From assembly GCF_026167525.1 (NCBI RefSeq), contig NZ_CP110679.1, positions 372,001 to 436,000 on the forward strand: DNA of 64,000 bases, given 5' to 3'. Below the pieces are notes generated by a model. That model was given only the letters and a program-made list of their open reading frames with translations, did not search any database and was not told where the DNA came from. Within the stretch, counting starts at the first letter, position 1. Every line of letters begins with the position of its first letter. The stretch is from Sphingomonas sp. M1-B02 (GTDB taxonomy: Bacteria > Pseudomonadota > Alphaproteobacteria > Sphingomonadales > Sphingomonadaceae). Positions 9,561 through 18,131 of the stretch are shown here, one piece after another. A program made the translations under genes and the position numbers.

Positions 9561-10541
9561 TCAGGCGGAGGTTCGTCGCCGATCGTGCCGCAATTCGCTC
9601 GGCAGGGTGAATTCGATATTCTCGTCGAGCCCGTCGAGCTGCGAGACCACGAGGGGGCGCAGCCGTTCCAGGGCCGCGACCACGCTGTCCACCAGTTCAT
9701 CCGGGGCGGACGCGCCGGCGGTGATGCCGACGGTCGCGACGCCCTGAAGCCAGTCCGGATCCACGCCATCGCCATCGTCGACGAGCTGGCTGGGGATGCC
9801 CATTTCCGCGCCGATTTCGCGCAGCCGGTTCGAGTTCGAGCTGTTGGCGGCGCCGACGACGATCAGCAGGTCGCTGATCCGGGCGAGATCGCGCACCGCG
9901 CTCTGGCGGTTTTGCGTGGCGTAGCAGATGTCCGACGTCTCGGGGCCTATCACGTCGCTGAAGCGCGCGGTCAGCGCATCGATGATCGCGCGGGTATCGT
10001 CGACGCTGAGCGTGGTCTGGGTGACATAGGCGATCGGGGCGTCGCGGGGGATCGGCAGCGCCGCAACCGCGGCGGGGGTGGAGATCAAGTGGATCGGCGC
10101 ATCGATCTGACCCATCGTGCCTTCGACTTCGGCATGGCCGGCATGGCCGATCAGGATCAGCGTGCGCCCCGATCTGGCGTAGCGGCGGCCCTGGATATGG
10201 ACCTTGGTCACCAGCGGGCAGGTCGCGTCGATTACCGGCAGGCCGCGTCGGACGGCATCCTGCTCCACCGCGCGGGGGACGCCGTGCGCGCTGAAGATCG
10301 TCAGGGCGCCGGCGGGTACTTCGGAAAGATCGTCGACGAACACCGCGCCCTTGCGTCGCAGCTTGTCGACGACATGGCGATTGTGGACGATTTCGTGGCG
10401 GACATAGACCGGGCCCTGCTCGCGCTCGAGCGCGCGCTCGACGATGTCGATTGCGCGCACCACCCCGGCGCAAAAACCTCGCGGCTTCGCGAGGACGATG
10501 TGCAAGCGTGGTTCGCTATCGCCCCCCCGAGCCCCCAGCAT
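9561..10541 (-). CDS. ispH: 4-hydroxy-3-methylbut-2-enyl diphosphate reductase
   Basis: Last enzyme of the MEP isoprenoid pathway, converting HMBPP to IPP and DMAPP using an Fe-S cluster; the products feed carotenoids and the bacteriochlorophyll tail. The 326-aa protein shows the three cluster cysteines in their motifs ([27 protein letters not shown]) and the SSNSNRL substrate-binding motif. The start at 10541 overlaps the stop of the DUF2189 gene as ATGA, indicating coupling. The pair lies downstream of a PpsR-type operator, so isoprenoid supply may be co-regulated with photosynthesis. Confidence 0.95.
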   Translation of the reverse strand: MLGARGGDSEPRLHIVLAKPRGFCAGVVRAIDIVERALEREQGPVYVRHEIVHNRHVVDKLRRKGAVFVDDLSEVPAGALTIFSAHGVPRAVEQDAVRRGLPVIDATCPLVTKVHIQGRRYARSGRTLILIGHAGHAEVEGTMGQIDAPIHLISTPAAVAALPIPRDAPIAYVTQTTLSVDDTRAIIDALTARFSDVIGPETSDICYATQNRQSAVRDLARISDLLIVVGAANSSNSNRLREIGAEMGIPSQLVDDGDGVDPDWLQGVATVGITAGASAPDELVDSVVAALERLRPLVVSQLDGLDENIEFTLPSELRHDRRRTSA

Positions 10542-11332
10542 CAGCGGACGACGAGCTTCGTGTAAAGGTGCCAGGTGGAATAGCCCAGCCACGGCAGCAC
10601 CACCGCCAGACCGACCGCAAACGGGATCGTACCGAGCAGCAGCAGGGCCGCGACGCGCAGCCCCCAGCCGAACACCACAGCCGGATTCTTTCGGACGGCG
10701 GCCAGCGAGGTGCGCACTGCCACCCCTGCATCGACCGGTTTGTCGACGACCATCGGGAAGGATACCAACGCAAAGACCAGCGTGACGATCGCGAAGGCCA
10801 GCCCGGCGAGATTGCCGAGGATGATCAGTTCCCAGCCTTCGCGGGTCGTGAACAGTCGGCCGAGCAGATCACCGACTTGCATCGGCGCTTCGGCGCCGAA
10901 CGTCACCGCATAGATTGCATAGGCGACCACCAGCCAGCCGATGAACAAGGCCGCCAGCCCGGCGGTCAGCATGGCGAGCGGGACCCGGCTGCGGCCATTG
11001 AGCGGGTCGAGGAAATGCCACCAGCTCGAATCGCGCTTTTCCTCGCGGCGCCGCGCCAGCTCGTAGAAGCCCGAGGCCGCGGCGGGCCCGGCGATCGACA
11101 ATCCGGCGACGAGCGGAAAGAACAGCGGCAGCAGCGGATCGTTGAGGGTCACCACCGCCGCGATGAGGCAGATGATCGGATATACCAGGCCGATCACGAT
11201 GAGGTCGCCGCGTTTTGCGAGGAAATCCTTCCATCCCTCGCGCAGCGCCCAGTTCAGGTCGCCGGTGCCGATCCGCCGGACTTCGGGTATCTCGTCGGAA
11301 GCGGCGGCTGCAGAGTCCAGAATCGTCGGCAT
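10541..11332 (-). CDS. DUF2189 domain-containing membrane protein
   Basis: A 263-aa protein with about six transmembrane segments. The N-terminal soluble part ([36 protein letters not shown]) is typical of DUF2189. Start at 11332 (MPTILDSAA) with GGAG eight bases upstream. It is the first gene of a two-gene operon with ispH. Function is unknown; proteins of this family are often found near respiratory or photosynthetic genes. Confidence 0.8.
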   Translation of the reverse strand: MPTILDSAAAASDEIPEVRRIGTGDLNWALREGWKDFLAKRGDLIVIGLVYPIICLIAAVVTLNDPLLPLFFPLVAGLSIAGPAAASGFYELARRREEKRDSSWWHFLDPLNGRSRVPLAMLTAGLAALFIGWLVVAYAIYAVTFGAEAPMQVGDLLGRLFTTREGWELIILGNLAGLAFAIVTLVFALVSFPMVVDKPVDAGVAVRTSLAAVRKNPAVVFGWGLRVAALLLLGTIPFAVGLAVVLPWLGYSTWHLYTKLVVR

Positions 11333-11377
11333 ATGCGATCTCCGATCCTGGATAATGTGCGCGCTGGTCCTCGATAG

Positions 11378-11395
11378 TGTCAACCGTGCCGTACA
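11378..11395. promoter_or_regulatory. Candidate PpsR/CrtJ operator upstream of DUF2189-ispH
   Basis: Perfect TGT-N12-ACA match (TGT at 11378-11380, ACA at 11393-11395), 46 bp upstream of the DUF2189 start. Two TTGACA hexamers read on the minus strand in the same 40 bp, consistent with an operator overlapping a -35 box. The only genes read away from this region are DUF2189-ispH; tspO ends just beside it. Confidence 0.6.
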
Positions 11396-11420
11396 CTCCT
11401 CGTGTCAACATTGACCTGAT

Positions 11421-11891
11421 TCACGCGAAGGGCCGATTCAGGCGGACGATGGCGCTGTTGAGCCATGTGGCGAAGCTGACCCACAGGAGGTAGGGCACGA
11501 TCAGCAGGCTCGCGAATTGCGAGATCGGCCAGAGCCCGACGACGAGCGCGACGAGAGAGGCCCAGAGGAAGACGACTTCGATCAGCGCCCAATCGGGCCG
11601 TCGCATGCGGAAGAAGAGCGGGCTCCACAGCGCGTGGAAGACGGCGTTGGTGGCGAACAGGATGATCACGCTGCTGCGCTCTGCGTCATTGGCGGCCGCG
11701 TTCCAGGCAGTCACCGCCGACCATGCGGCGAGGCCGAGGATCAGCGTCCAGGCCGGGCCGAACAGCCAATTGGGGGGCTGCAGCGTCGGCTTGCGCAGAT
11801 TGTGGTACCAGGGCCCGATCGGCGTCATCAGCCCCCCGAACGCGCCGAGGAAGATCGCCACGCCCGCGGCGACGAGGATCGGGGTCCACAT
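11421..11891 (-). CDS. tspO: TspO/MBR family tryptophan-rich sensory protein
   Basis: A 156-aa five-helix membrane protein with TspO hallmarks: the GPWYHNLRKPTLQPPNWLFGPAWT segment (cut here into GPWYHNLRKPTLQPPNW and LFGPAWT), a NAVFHALWSPLFF helix, RRPDWALIEV and YLLWVSFATWLNSAIVRLN. Family members bind porphyrins and act in outer or cytoplasmic membranes; in Rhodobacter, TspO modulates photosynthesis-gene expression in response to oxygen. The start at 11891 is chosen by homology; a longer frame to 12065 covers bchI antisense. It is divergent from bchI across a PpsR-type operator. A second paralogue sits at the other PGC edge (about 51 kb). Confidence 0.92.
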   Translation of the reverse strand: MWTPILVAAGVAIFLGAFGGLMTPIGPWYHNLRKPTLQPPNWLFGPAWTLILGLAAWSAVTAWNAAANDAERSSVIILFATNAVFHALWSPLFFRMRRPDWALIEVVFLWASLVALVVGLWPISQFASLLIVPYLLWVSFATWLNSAIVRLNRPFA

Positions 11892-11914
11892 TGCGTCATG
11901 TCCATATTGAAGAG

Positions 11915-11932
11915 TGTCCAGTGCGTGGTACA
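11915..11932. promoter_or_regulatory. Candidate PpsR/CrtJ operator between tspO and bchI
   Basis: Perfect TGT-N12-ACA (TGT 11915-11917, ACA 11930-11932), 23 bp from the tspO start and just upstream of the probable bchI start. It could control both divergent genes. It overlaps the most upstream possible bchI GTG (11914), which argues that the true bchI start is further downstream. Confidence 0.7.
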
Positions 11933-11946
11933 GCGTGTCTGTGCGC

Positions 11947-12906
11947 GTGTCGTTCCCCTTTTCCGCGATCGTCGGCCAGGACGAGATGAAATTGGCGTTG
12001 CTGATCGCTGCGGTGGACGCGCGAATCGGTGGGGTGATGGTGTTCGGGGACCGGGGCACCGGCAAGTCGACCGCGGTTCGCGCCCTTGCTGCCCTGCTGC
12101 CGCCGATCCCGGCGGCGCAGGCGGGGTATCAGGACGGTTCGCCGCGCAAGGGCAACGTTGCGGTGCCGTTCGTCGACTTGCCGCTCGGCGCCACCGAGGA
12201 CCGCGTGGTTGGCGCGCTCGATCTGGAACGTGCACTGGGCGCGGGGGTAAAGGCGTTCGAACCGGGGCTGCTGGCGCGCGCGAATGGCGGCTTCCTGTAT
12301 ATCGACGAAGTCAATCTGCTCGAGGATCATATCGTCGATCTGCTGCTCGACGTCGCCGCATCGGGCGAGAATGTCGTCGAGCGCGAGGGGCTGAGCGTGC
12401 GGCATCCGGCGCGCTTCGTGCTGGTGGGGAGCGGCAATCCCGAAGAAGGCGAGTTGCGTCCGCAACTTCTGGATCGGTTCGGGCTTTCCGTGGAAGTGCG
12501 CACGCCGCAGGATCTTCAGCAGCGGATCGAGATATTGAAGCGCTGCGACGCCTTCGAGCGCGAGCCCGATACCTTCGCCGAGACGTGGCGGCGGGCCGAA
12601 CGCAAGACCTTGAAGCGGATTGCTGCAGGCCGTGCGGCTTTGGCGGGTGTCGCGGTGCCCGACCAAGTGCTGGGGTTCGCGTCACGGCTATGCATGGCGG
12701 TCGGCGCGGACGGCCTGCGCGGCGAGCTTACCCTGATGCGATCGGCGCGGGCGCTGGCGGCGCTCGATGGCGCCGGTGTCGCCACCACCGAGCACATCCA
12801 TCGTGTCGCACCGCTGGCGCTGCGACACCGCCTTCGTCGCAATGTGCTCGACGAGACCGGATCGACGGTGCGGATCGAACGGGCGCTGGAGGAATTGGCG
12901 GCGTGA
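11947..12906 (+). CDS. bchI: Magnesium chelatase ATPase subunit I
   Basis: AAA+ motor of Mg-chelatase, which inserts Mg into protoporphyrin IX with BchD and BchH at the first committed step of bacteriochlorophyll synthesis. Conserved SFPFSAIVGQDEMKLAL start, Walker A GDRGTGKST, VDLPLGATEDRVVG, Walker B GFLYIDEVNLL and the sensor segment VLVGSGNPEEGELRPQLLDRFG. GTGs at 11914, 11935, 11941 and 11947 are all in frame and none has a good ribosome-binding site. 11947 is chosen because the conserved protein begins there and 11914 lies on the PpsR site. The stop overlaps bchD as GTGA. Confidence 0.93.
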   Translation: MSFPFSAIVGQDEMKLALLIAAVDARIGGVMVFGDRGTGKSTAVRALAALLPPIPAAQAGYQDGSPRKGNVAVPFVDLPLGATEDRVVGALDLERALGAGVKAFEPGLLARANGGFLYIDEVNLLEDHIVDLLLDVAASGENVVEREGLSVRHPARFVLVGSGNPEEGELRPQLLDRFGLSVEVRTPQDLQQRIEILKRCDAFEREPDTFAETWRRAERKTLKRIAAGRAALAGVAVPDQVLGFASRLCMAVGADGLRGELTLMRSARALAALDGAGVATTEHIHRVAPLALRHRLRRNVLDETGSTVRIERALEELAA

Positions 12907-14675
12907 GTGCGCCGGGCGAGGATGCGCCCGATGCATTTGCGGATGCGCTGATCGCGGCGCGGCTGTGCGGGATCGATCCCGGACTTGGCGGAATGATCCT
13001 GCGTGGCGGGGGGGAACTTCGCGACACGGTGATTGCCGAATTGCGGGCGGCTCTGCCGGAGGCGGCGCCGGTCCGGCGAATCCCGGCGCATATCGACGAT
13101 GAACGAATGCTCGGCGGGCTCGACTTAACGCTGACCTTGGCGAGGGGCACGCCGGTGTCGCGGATCGGGCTGCTCGCCGAAGCGGATGGCGGAATCATCA
13201 TAGTGCCGATGGCCGAGCGAGTCTCCGATGCCAATGCCGGGCGGATCGCGGGGGTGATCGATAGCGGGGCGATCACGGTCGAGCGAGACGGTGTTACGCT
13301 GCAAAGCGAGGCGCGGTTCCTGGTTGTGGCGCTGGATGACGGCATCGAACCGGACGAGCGGGCTCCGGTGGCATTGGCCGAACGAGCGGCGTTCTGGGTG
13401 GATCTGACCCGATCCTCCCCGGAACGGGGAGGGGGACCGCCAGCCGAAGGCTGGGGGTGGAGGGGGCCCGCCCCAGGCGAATCGCTCGAGGTGCTCCCCC
13501 TCCACCATGCTTCGCATGGTCCCCCTCCCCGTACCGGGGAGGATCTTTTGTCCGCGATCGTCGCCACGGCAGCGGCGCTTGGTATCGATTCCGCGCGTGC
13601 GCCGCTGTTCGCGCTGCGGGCGGCGCGCGCTGCGGCTCGGCTGGCCGGGCGCGATGCGATTGCCGATGTGGATGTCGCGCTCGCCGCGCGCCTCGTGCTG
13701 GCACCGCGCGCCACGCGCATGCCGATGGCAGCCGAAGAGCCGCAGCCCGAAGCGCCGCCGCCACCGCCACCTCCTGAGGGCGACCAGGGCGAGGAGGAGC
13801 GCGAGCCCGGTCCTCTCGAGGATGTCGTGCTCGCCGCGGCGCTGGCGGCATTGCCTAAGGACGTGCTCGCGAAGATCGCCGCGGGGGGCAATCGCCGCGC
13901 CGCCCCGACTCGCGCGCAGGGTGCGGGCGAACGGCGCAAGTCGCCGGCGCGCGGGCGGCCGATGGGGACGCGGGCCGGCATGCCCGGCGGGGGGCGGCGG
14001 TTGAGCCTGATCGATACGTTGCGCGCCGCGGCGCCCTGGCAGCGGCTGCGCGGGCGCGAGGATCGCATCCTGGTCCGTCGCGACGATCTGCGGATTCGCC
14101 GGTTCGAATCGCGCGCCGAGGCGCTGACGATCTTCGCAGTCGATGCCTCGGGATCGTCGGCACTGGCGCGCCTGGCCGAGGCGAAGGGCGCGGTCGAACT
14201 GCTGCTGGCCGAAGCCTATGTGAAGCGCGCGCAGGTTGCCTTGGTGTCGTTTCGCGGGACTTCGGCCGAGCTGCTGCTGCCGCCGACACGCTCGCTGGCC
14301 CGCGCGCGGCGCTCGCTTGCCGAGCTGCCGGGGGGTGGCGGGACGCCGCTGGCGGCAGGATTGAACGCCGCGCGCGAGCTTGCCGAGGCGGCGCGGGCGC
14401 GGGGTCGGACGCCGTTCGTGGTGGTGCTGACCGATGGTCGCGCCAATATCGCTGCCGACGGCAGTGCCGTGCGCGCCACCGCCGAGGCGGACGCCGATGC
14501 CGCAGCGCGGGCGATCGGCGCGGCGGGGATCGCCGCCGCGTTCGTCGACATCTCGGCGCGGCCCCGGCCCGAGGGCGCGGCGCTCGCGGCGGCGATGCGC
14601 GCGCGATACCTGCCGCTCCCGCGCGCCGATGCGGCGGCGATGCATGCGGCGGTCAGCGCGGTCCAGCGCGGATGA
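12903..14675 (+). CDS. bchD: Magnesium chelatase subunit D, with in-frame repeat insertion
   Basis: Second AAA+ subunit of Mg-chelatase (590 aa). It has a degenerate ATPase-like N-terminal half, a proline/acidic linker (PQPEAPPPPPPPEGDQGEEE) and a C-terminal integrin I/von Willebrand A domain with the MIDAS motif DASGSSALARLAEAKGAVE (about 415 onwards). The GTG start overlaps the bchI stop, with GGAGGA upstream. Residues about 170-214 (RSSPERGGGPPAEGWGWRGP to HHASHGPPPRTGED) are encoded by a 135-bp palindromic repeat element and are not normal BchD sequence; the frame stays open through it. The stop overlaps bchO as ATGA. Confidence 0.93.
   Translation: MSAPGEDAPDAFADALIAARLCGIDPGLGGMILRGGGELRDTVIAELRAALPEAAPVRRIPAHIDDERMLGGLDLTLTLARGTPVSRIGLLAEADGGIIIVPMAERVSDANAGRIAGVIDSGAITVERDGVTLQSEARFLVVALDDGIEPDERAPVALAERAAFWVDLTRSSPERGGGPPAEGWGWRGPAPGESLEVLPLHHASHGPPPRTGEDLLSAIVATAAALGIDSARAPLFALRAARAAARLAGRDAIADVDVALAARLVLAPRATRMPMAAEEPQPEAPPPPPPPEGDQGEEEREPGPLEDVVLAAALAALPKDVLAKIAAGGNRRAAPTRAQGAGERRKSPARGRPMGTRAGMPGGGRRLSLIDTLRAAAPWQRLRGREDRILVRRDDLRIRRFESRAEALTIFAVDASGSSALARLAEAKGAVELLLAEAYVKRAQVALVSFRGTSAELLLPPTRSLARARRSLAELPGGGGTPLAAGLNAARELAEAARARGRTPFVVVLTDGRANIAADGSAVRATAEADADAAARAIGAAGIAAAFVDISARPRPEGAALAAAMRARYLPLPRADAAAMHAAVSAVQRG
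13411..13545. repeat. Palindromic repeat element inside bchD (family A)
   Basis: The outer arms GATCCTCCCCGGAACGGGGA (13411 onward) and their complement ending in CCGGGGAGGATC (to 13545) pair over about 28 bp with one mismatch. Inside lie further G/C-rich palindromes, including ATGCTTCGCAT. The outer arm differs at a single base from the element inside bchB (41599-41728). At 135 bp it spans exactly 45 codons here. It encodes no protein of its own and resembles the palindromic elements that insert into reading frames in some bacteria. Confidence 0.85.
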
Positions 14676-15547
14676 GCGCCGCGCCGCGCTGGGACGTGGA
14701 AGGTCGCGACTGGCCCAATCGCGCGTCCAGCCGCTTCGTCGATACCGGCCGGGTGCGCTGGCATGTGCAGGTGATGGGGGAGGGGCCGGTGTTGCTCCTG
14801 CTCCACGGCACCGGCGCGGCGACGCATAGCTGGCGCGCTCTGGCGCCGTTGCTCGCCGAGCATTTCACGATCGTCGCGCCCGATCTGCCCGGGCACGGCT
14901 TTACCAGCGGGCGTCCGGCCGGGGGCCTGTCGATGCCGGCGATGGCGCGCGCGGTGGGCGACCTGATGCGCGCCCTGGACGTGACCCCGGGCTTTGTGGT
15001 CGGGCATTCGGCGGGTGCGGCAATTGCGGTTCGGATGGCGCTCGACGGGGTATGCGAGTCCGACGCGATCATTGGCCTGAACGCGGCGCTCCTGCCCTTT
15101 CCGGGGCTTGGCGCGAAGCTGTTTCCGTCGCTGGCGCGGCTGTTGTTCGTCAATCCATTCGCGCCGCATTTCTTCGCGCGGATGGCGCGGACCCAGGGCG
15201 AGACCGCGCGATTCCTGCTACGCAGCACGGGCTCGCGGATCGATGCTGCCGGAATCGGCTTCTACCAGCGCCTGTTCGCGACACCCGGGCATTGTGCCGG
15301 CGCGATCACGATGATGGCCGATTGGGACCTCGGGTCGCTCGCGCGCGACCTGCCGCGCCTGCAGACCCGGCTGCTGCTCGTCCATGGCGCGGCCGACGCA
15401 GCGATCCCGCTGTCGAGCGCGCGCAAGGCTGCGCCGATGGTCGGCAACGGCGGAGTGGTCGCCCTCGACGGGCTCGGCCACCTGGCGCATGAGGAGCGAC
15501 CAAGCGAGGTCGCCGCGATCGTCCGCCAGTTCGCCGAGGAGCCGTGA
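14672..15547 (+). CDS. bchO: BchO, alpha/beta-hydrolase of Mg-chelatase operon
   Basis: Alpha/beta-hydrolase fold protein (291 aa) found with bchI-bchD in nearly all purple-bacterial PGCs; its reaction is unproven, with a role at the Mg-chelatase step suggested. Oxyanion-hole motif LLLLHGTGAATHSW, nucleophile elbow GHSAGAA, and C-terminal acid/His regions (LLVHGAADAAIPLSSAR and LDGLGHLAHEERP). The ATG overlaps the bchD stop by ATGA. The downstream 43-aa ORF begins on the last base of its stop codon. Confidence 0.93.
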   Translation: MSAAPRWDVEGRDWPNRASSRFVDTGRVRWHVQVMGEGPVLLLLHGTGAATHSWRALAPLLAEHFTIVAPDLPGHGFTSGRPAGGLSMPAMARAVGDLMRALDVTPGFVVGHSAGAAIAVRMALDGVCESDAIIGLNAALLPFPGLGAKLFPSLARLLFVNPFAPHFFARMARTQGETARFLLRSTGSRIDAAGIGFYQRLFATPGHCAGAITMMADWDLGSLARDLPRLQTRLLLVHGAADAAIPLSSARKAAPMVGNGGVVALDGLGHLAHEERPSEVAAIVRQFAEEP

Positions 15548-15678
15548 TGGAAAGCCGATATTTCAGCCTGCTCGACATGGCGATCGCGGGCGTGCCGGTG
15601 ATCCTCTTCTGCATCTGGCAGCTCATTTCGATCAATCGCGAGATCGCCCGGGGCAAGAAGCCGCCCGAGGAGCCCTGA
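15547..15678 (+). CDS. 43-residue single-pass membrane protein after bchO
   Basis: ATG at 15547 overlaps the bchO stop (TGATG). The frame encodes MESRYFSLLDMAIAGVPVIL followed by FCIWQLISINREIARGKKPP and EEP. It has one transmembrane helix (about residues 10-28) and a positively charged tail. The tight overlap with bchO and the clear membrane-protein composition support a real gene. It ends 4 bp from the stop of convergent crtC. No named family is recognised. It could be a small accessory subunit acting at the membrane with BchO or Mg-chelatase; that is inference. Confidence 0.6.
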   Translation: MESRYFSLLDMAIAGVPVILFCIWQLISINREIARGKKPPEEP

Positions 15679-15682
15679 TCCT

Positions 15683-16615
15683 TCACCAAAAGGCGCGCGG
15701 CATCCGGTAAGGGAGCATCGACTGGACGATCGGCGAGCGGAAGCGCCCGAGCGACAGGCTTTCGTGCACCGCATGGACATCCTCGCCGAACAAGCGCGTC
15801 GCCAGTTTTGAGCGCGCGTAGAAGGGCGCGTCGATCCAGGTCTTGAGCACGCGCGGGGCGTGGCCCGAATCGACTCGAGTCGCGCGCTGGACCAGCCATC
15901 CGGTGCGCGGGAGCCTGGCGGGGGCGGGCTGGACAACATCATGCCAGCGCCCCTGGCGATCGAATTTGAGCGCGAGGTCGAAGGGGGTGCCGTCGCGCCG
16001 CCGCCCCTCATAAAGGACTGCGACGTCGTTCTTCAGATGCGCGCGCGACCAGTGCCAGTCGTCGAAACCGGCTTCGAGCGGCTCGTCGCCGAAGTTCGAG
16101 TCGAAATAGCCCGGCCCGCTCCAGCGCGTGCCGGGACTCGTCATTGACACTTCGACATGCGCGCGCGGTGCCACCGGGTGCCAGCGATGCCTGCCGTCGG
16201 GGTCGAGCATGAAGGCGGTGGTGCCGATCATCTCGGGCGTGACGCGGACCGTACCGCGCACCTTGTAGGGGAGGGGCGCCGAAATCTCGGCGATGTCGAT
16301 CACCAGCGTATCGCCGTCCCACTGCATCCCGCTGGGGCCTACGGCGAAATGATCGGCGCTGCGATCCACGCGGCTAGCGGGGCGCTCGGTCATCGCCCAG
16401 GCGGATCCGCGCGGACCGTTCAGCGAGACGTTGATCGCGCAATGGTTCTCGGGATTGCCGCGTCCGGAAAGCTTGTAATAAGGCGAGAAGACGCTGCCGA
16501 TGAAGGCGATGATCGTCAGGCCATGGGCGCCGTCCGCGCTGGTCGCGTCGATATACCACCAGGCATAGCCATTGGCCGCGACCGCGACATCGAAGCGCGG
16601 TCCCTGAGCAAGCAT
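15683..16615 (-). CDS. crtC: Hydroxyneurosporene synthase / carotenoid 1,2-hydratase
   Basis: Adds water across the terminal 1,2 double bond of acyclic carotenoids, the first step of the spheroidene/spirilloxanthin-type branch. The 310-aa protein has the family's NGYAWWYIDATSADGAHG start, AFIGSVFSPYY, HCAINVSLNG, FDDWHWSRAHL and VLYEGRRRDG segments. The ATG at 16615 lies inside the 3' end of crtD, giving a 100-nt overlap; no start after the crtD stop would keep the conserved YAWWY segment. CrtD and CrtF, the other enzymes of this branch, are adjacent. Confidence 0.92.
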   Translation of the reverse strand: MLAQGPRFDVAVAANGYAWWYIDATSADGAHGLTIIAFIGSVFSPYYKLSGRGNPENHCAINVSLNGPRGSAWAMTERPASRVDRSADHFAVGPSGMQWDGDTLVIDIAEISAPLPYKVRGTVRVTPEMIGTTAFMLDPDGRHRWHPVAPRAHVEVSMTSPGTRWSGPGYFDSNFGDEPLEAGFDDWHWSRAHLKNDVAVLYEGRRRDGTPFDLALKFDRQGRWHDVVQPAPARLPRTGWLVQRATRVDSGHAPRVLKTWIDAPFYARSKLATRLFGEDVHAVHESLSLGRFRSPIVQSMLPYRMPRAFW

Positions 16616-18081
16616 TCGACGGCTAATCGGCCGGAAAGCGCCGCCATCGGGACGCCCGCGCCGGGGTGCGTGCTCCCGCCCGCGCAGTAGATCCCAGGGA
16701 TCCGCGTCCGGCTGCCCTGCCGGCGGAAGGAGGCCGCCCACCCGTGCGAGGCCGGTCCATAAAGGGCCCCACCCGTCGACGGAAACAGGCGCTCGAAGTC
16801 GGTCGGCGTCGTCAGCACCGTCCCCGACTCTGGCGAGTCCCCCAGATCGAGCGAAAGCCCCGCCCGCGAAACGCCGTCCAGCATCCGCACTCTGCATGTT
16901 TCGATCTCCGCTGGTGTGAAGGGGGTGCCGTCGCCGGTGGCGGGCGCGTTGACGATGATCTGGAAGCGCTCGCGGCCCTGGGGACTGGCGGCGCTGTCGT
17001 CGCGGTCCTGCGCGCAAACATAGATGCTGGGCGCTTGCGCCAGCCGTCCGCTGGCGAGCGCGGCGAACTCGGCCGGGTAATCGGCCGAGAAGAAGACATT
17101 GTGTCGCGCGAGCGGGAAGCCGCTCGCGGTCGCGTGTGCGGTCCAGACCATCGCGCTGAGCGAGCGGCGCTTTGACGGCAGGGCGGATGTTGCGCGCCGT
17201 GCCGCCTCGCCAAACCGGCCCGCGCCGATTGCGGCGGGATCGGCGTTGCAGACCACCGATCCGGCGCCGATCCGCTCGCCACTGCCCAGGATCACGCCCG
17301 CCGCACGGCCGCGCTCGACCAGGATTTCGCGCACCGGCGCGTCGTAGCGAAAACGCACGCCGTTGTTTCGGCCGAGCGATTCCAGGGCCTGGGCCAAGCG
17401 GTGCATGCCGCCGTCGACCAGCCACACCCCGCTCGCCTCGACATGCGCGATCAGCATCAGCGTCGCGGGGCATTGGAAAGGGGAGGAGCCGCAATAGGTG
17501 GCGTAGCGTCCGAACAATTGCTGCAACCGCGGATCGCGGAAATATCGGCCCAGCGCGCGCCACATCGAGACATAAGCGCGCAGATTGAGGTAGTCGGGGA
17601 GGCCGCGCGCGCCCATCCGCCAGCCCAGGGTGATCGGATCGGTCTTGGTCTCGCGCAGGAACGGCCGGTCGAGCGCGTCGAACAGCCGCTTGGCCTCGGC
17701 CCGGAAACGGCGATAGCCGCGTGCTTCGCCGGCGCCGGCAAACGCGCCGATCGCGGCTTCGCTTGCTGCCGGGTCGGCGTACAGGTCGAGCCGCGCCTCC
17801 CCCCAGGCATGGCGCGCGAGCGTCGAGGCGGGGCGCATGCTGAGGTGATCGTCGAGCGACGTGCCGCACGCAGCGAAGATTTCCTCGAACAAGGGGCGCA
17901 TCGTGAAGACGGTGGGCCCGGCGTCGATCGCGACGCCGTCGGTGGTGATCGCACGCAATTTGCCGCCGGGGCCTGCCGCCGCTTCGACCACGGTGACGTC
18001 GCAGCCACGCGCGGCGAGCAAAGCGGCGCTTACCAGCCCGCCGACCCCCGCTCCGATCACGACGATCCGTTCGTCCGACAT
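16516..18081 (-). CDS. crtD: Methoxyneurosporene (1-hydroxycarotenoid 3,4-) desaturase
   Basis: FAD-dependent carotenoid desaturase of the CrtI/CrtD family, 521 aa. N-terminal dinucleotide-binding motif VVIGAGVGGLVSAALLAARG, a second FAD segment VWLVDGGMHRLAQALESLG, and the C-terminal signature PGIYCAGGSTHPGAGVPMAALSG, cut here as GIYCAGGSTHPGAGVPM. The start at 18081 is preceded by AAAGGGG; a longer frame would run through the PpsR operator. Its last 33 codons overlap crtC, so the C-terminal tail MSRSRPMAMPGGISTRPART is probably a by-product of that overlap. Divergent from crtF. Confidence 0.92.
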   Translation of the reverse strand: MSDERIVVIGAGVGGLVSAALLAARGCDVTVVEAAAGPGGKLRAITTDGVAIDAGPTVFTMRPLFEEIFAACGTSLDDHLSMRPASTLARHAWGEARLDLYADPAASEAAIGAFAGAGEARGYRRFRAEAKRLFDALDRPFLRETKTDPITLGWRMGARGLPDYLNLRAYVSMWRALGRYFRDPRLQQLFGRYATYCGSSPFQCPATLMLIAHVEASGVWLVDGGMHRLAQALESLGRNNGVRFRYDAPVREILVERGRAAGVILGSGERIGAGSVVCNADPAAIGAGRFGEAARRATSALPSKRRSLSAMVWTAHATASGFPLARHNVFFSADYPAEFAALASGRLAQAPSIYVCAQDRDDSAASPQGRERFQIIVNAPATGDGTPFTPAEIETCRVRMLDGVSRAGLSLDLGDSPESGTVLTTPTDFERLFPSTGGALYGPASHGWAASFRRQGSRTRIPGIYCAGGSTHPGAGVPMAALSGRLAVECLLRDRASMSRSRPMAMPGGISTRPARTAPMA

Positions 18082-18112
18082 CGCACCCCTTTCGATTGAC
18101 GATGCTATCATC

Positions 18113-18130
18113 TGTCCACACAACTGGACA
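18113..18130. promoter_or_regulatory. Candidate PpsR/CrtJ operator between crtD and crtF
   Basis: TGTCCACACAACTGGACA, a perfect TGT-N12-ACA with palindromic TGTCCA/TGGACA ends. It ends one base before the crtF ATG (18132) and lies 32 bp from the crtD start, so one bound repressor could block both divergent genes. Confidence 0.8.
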
Positions 18131-18131
18131 C

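Noticed and set aside
9410..9775. Upstream extension of the membrane protein at 8624-9409
   Set aside because: It overlaps ispH antisense and has Ser/Arg-rich shadow composition; a ribosome-binding site supports 9409.
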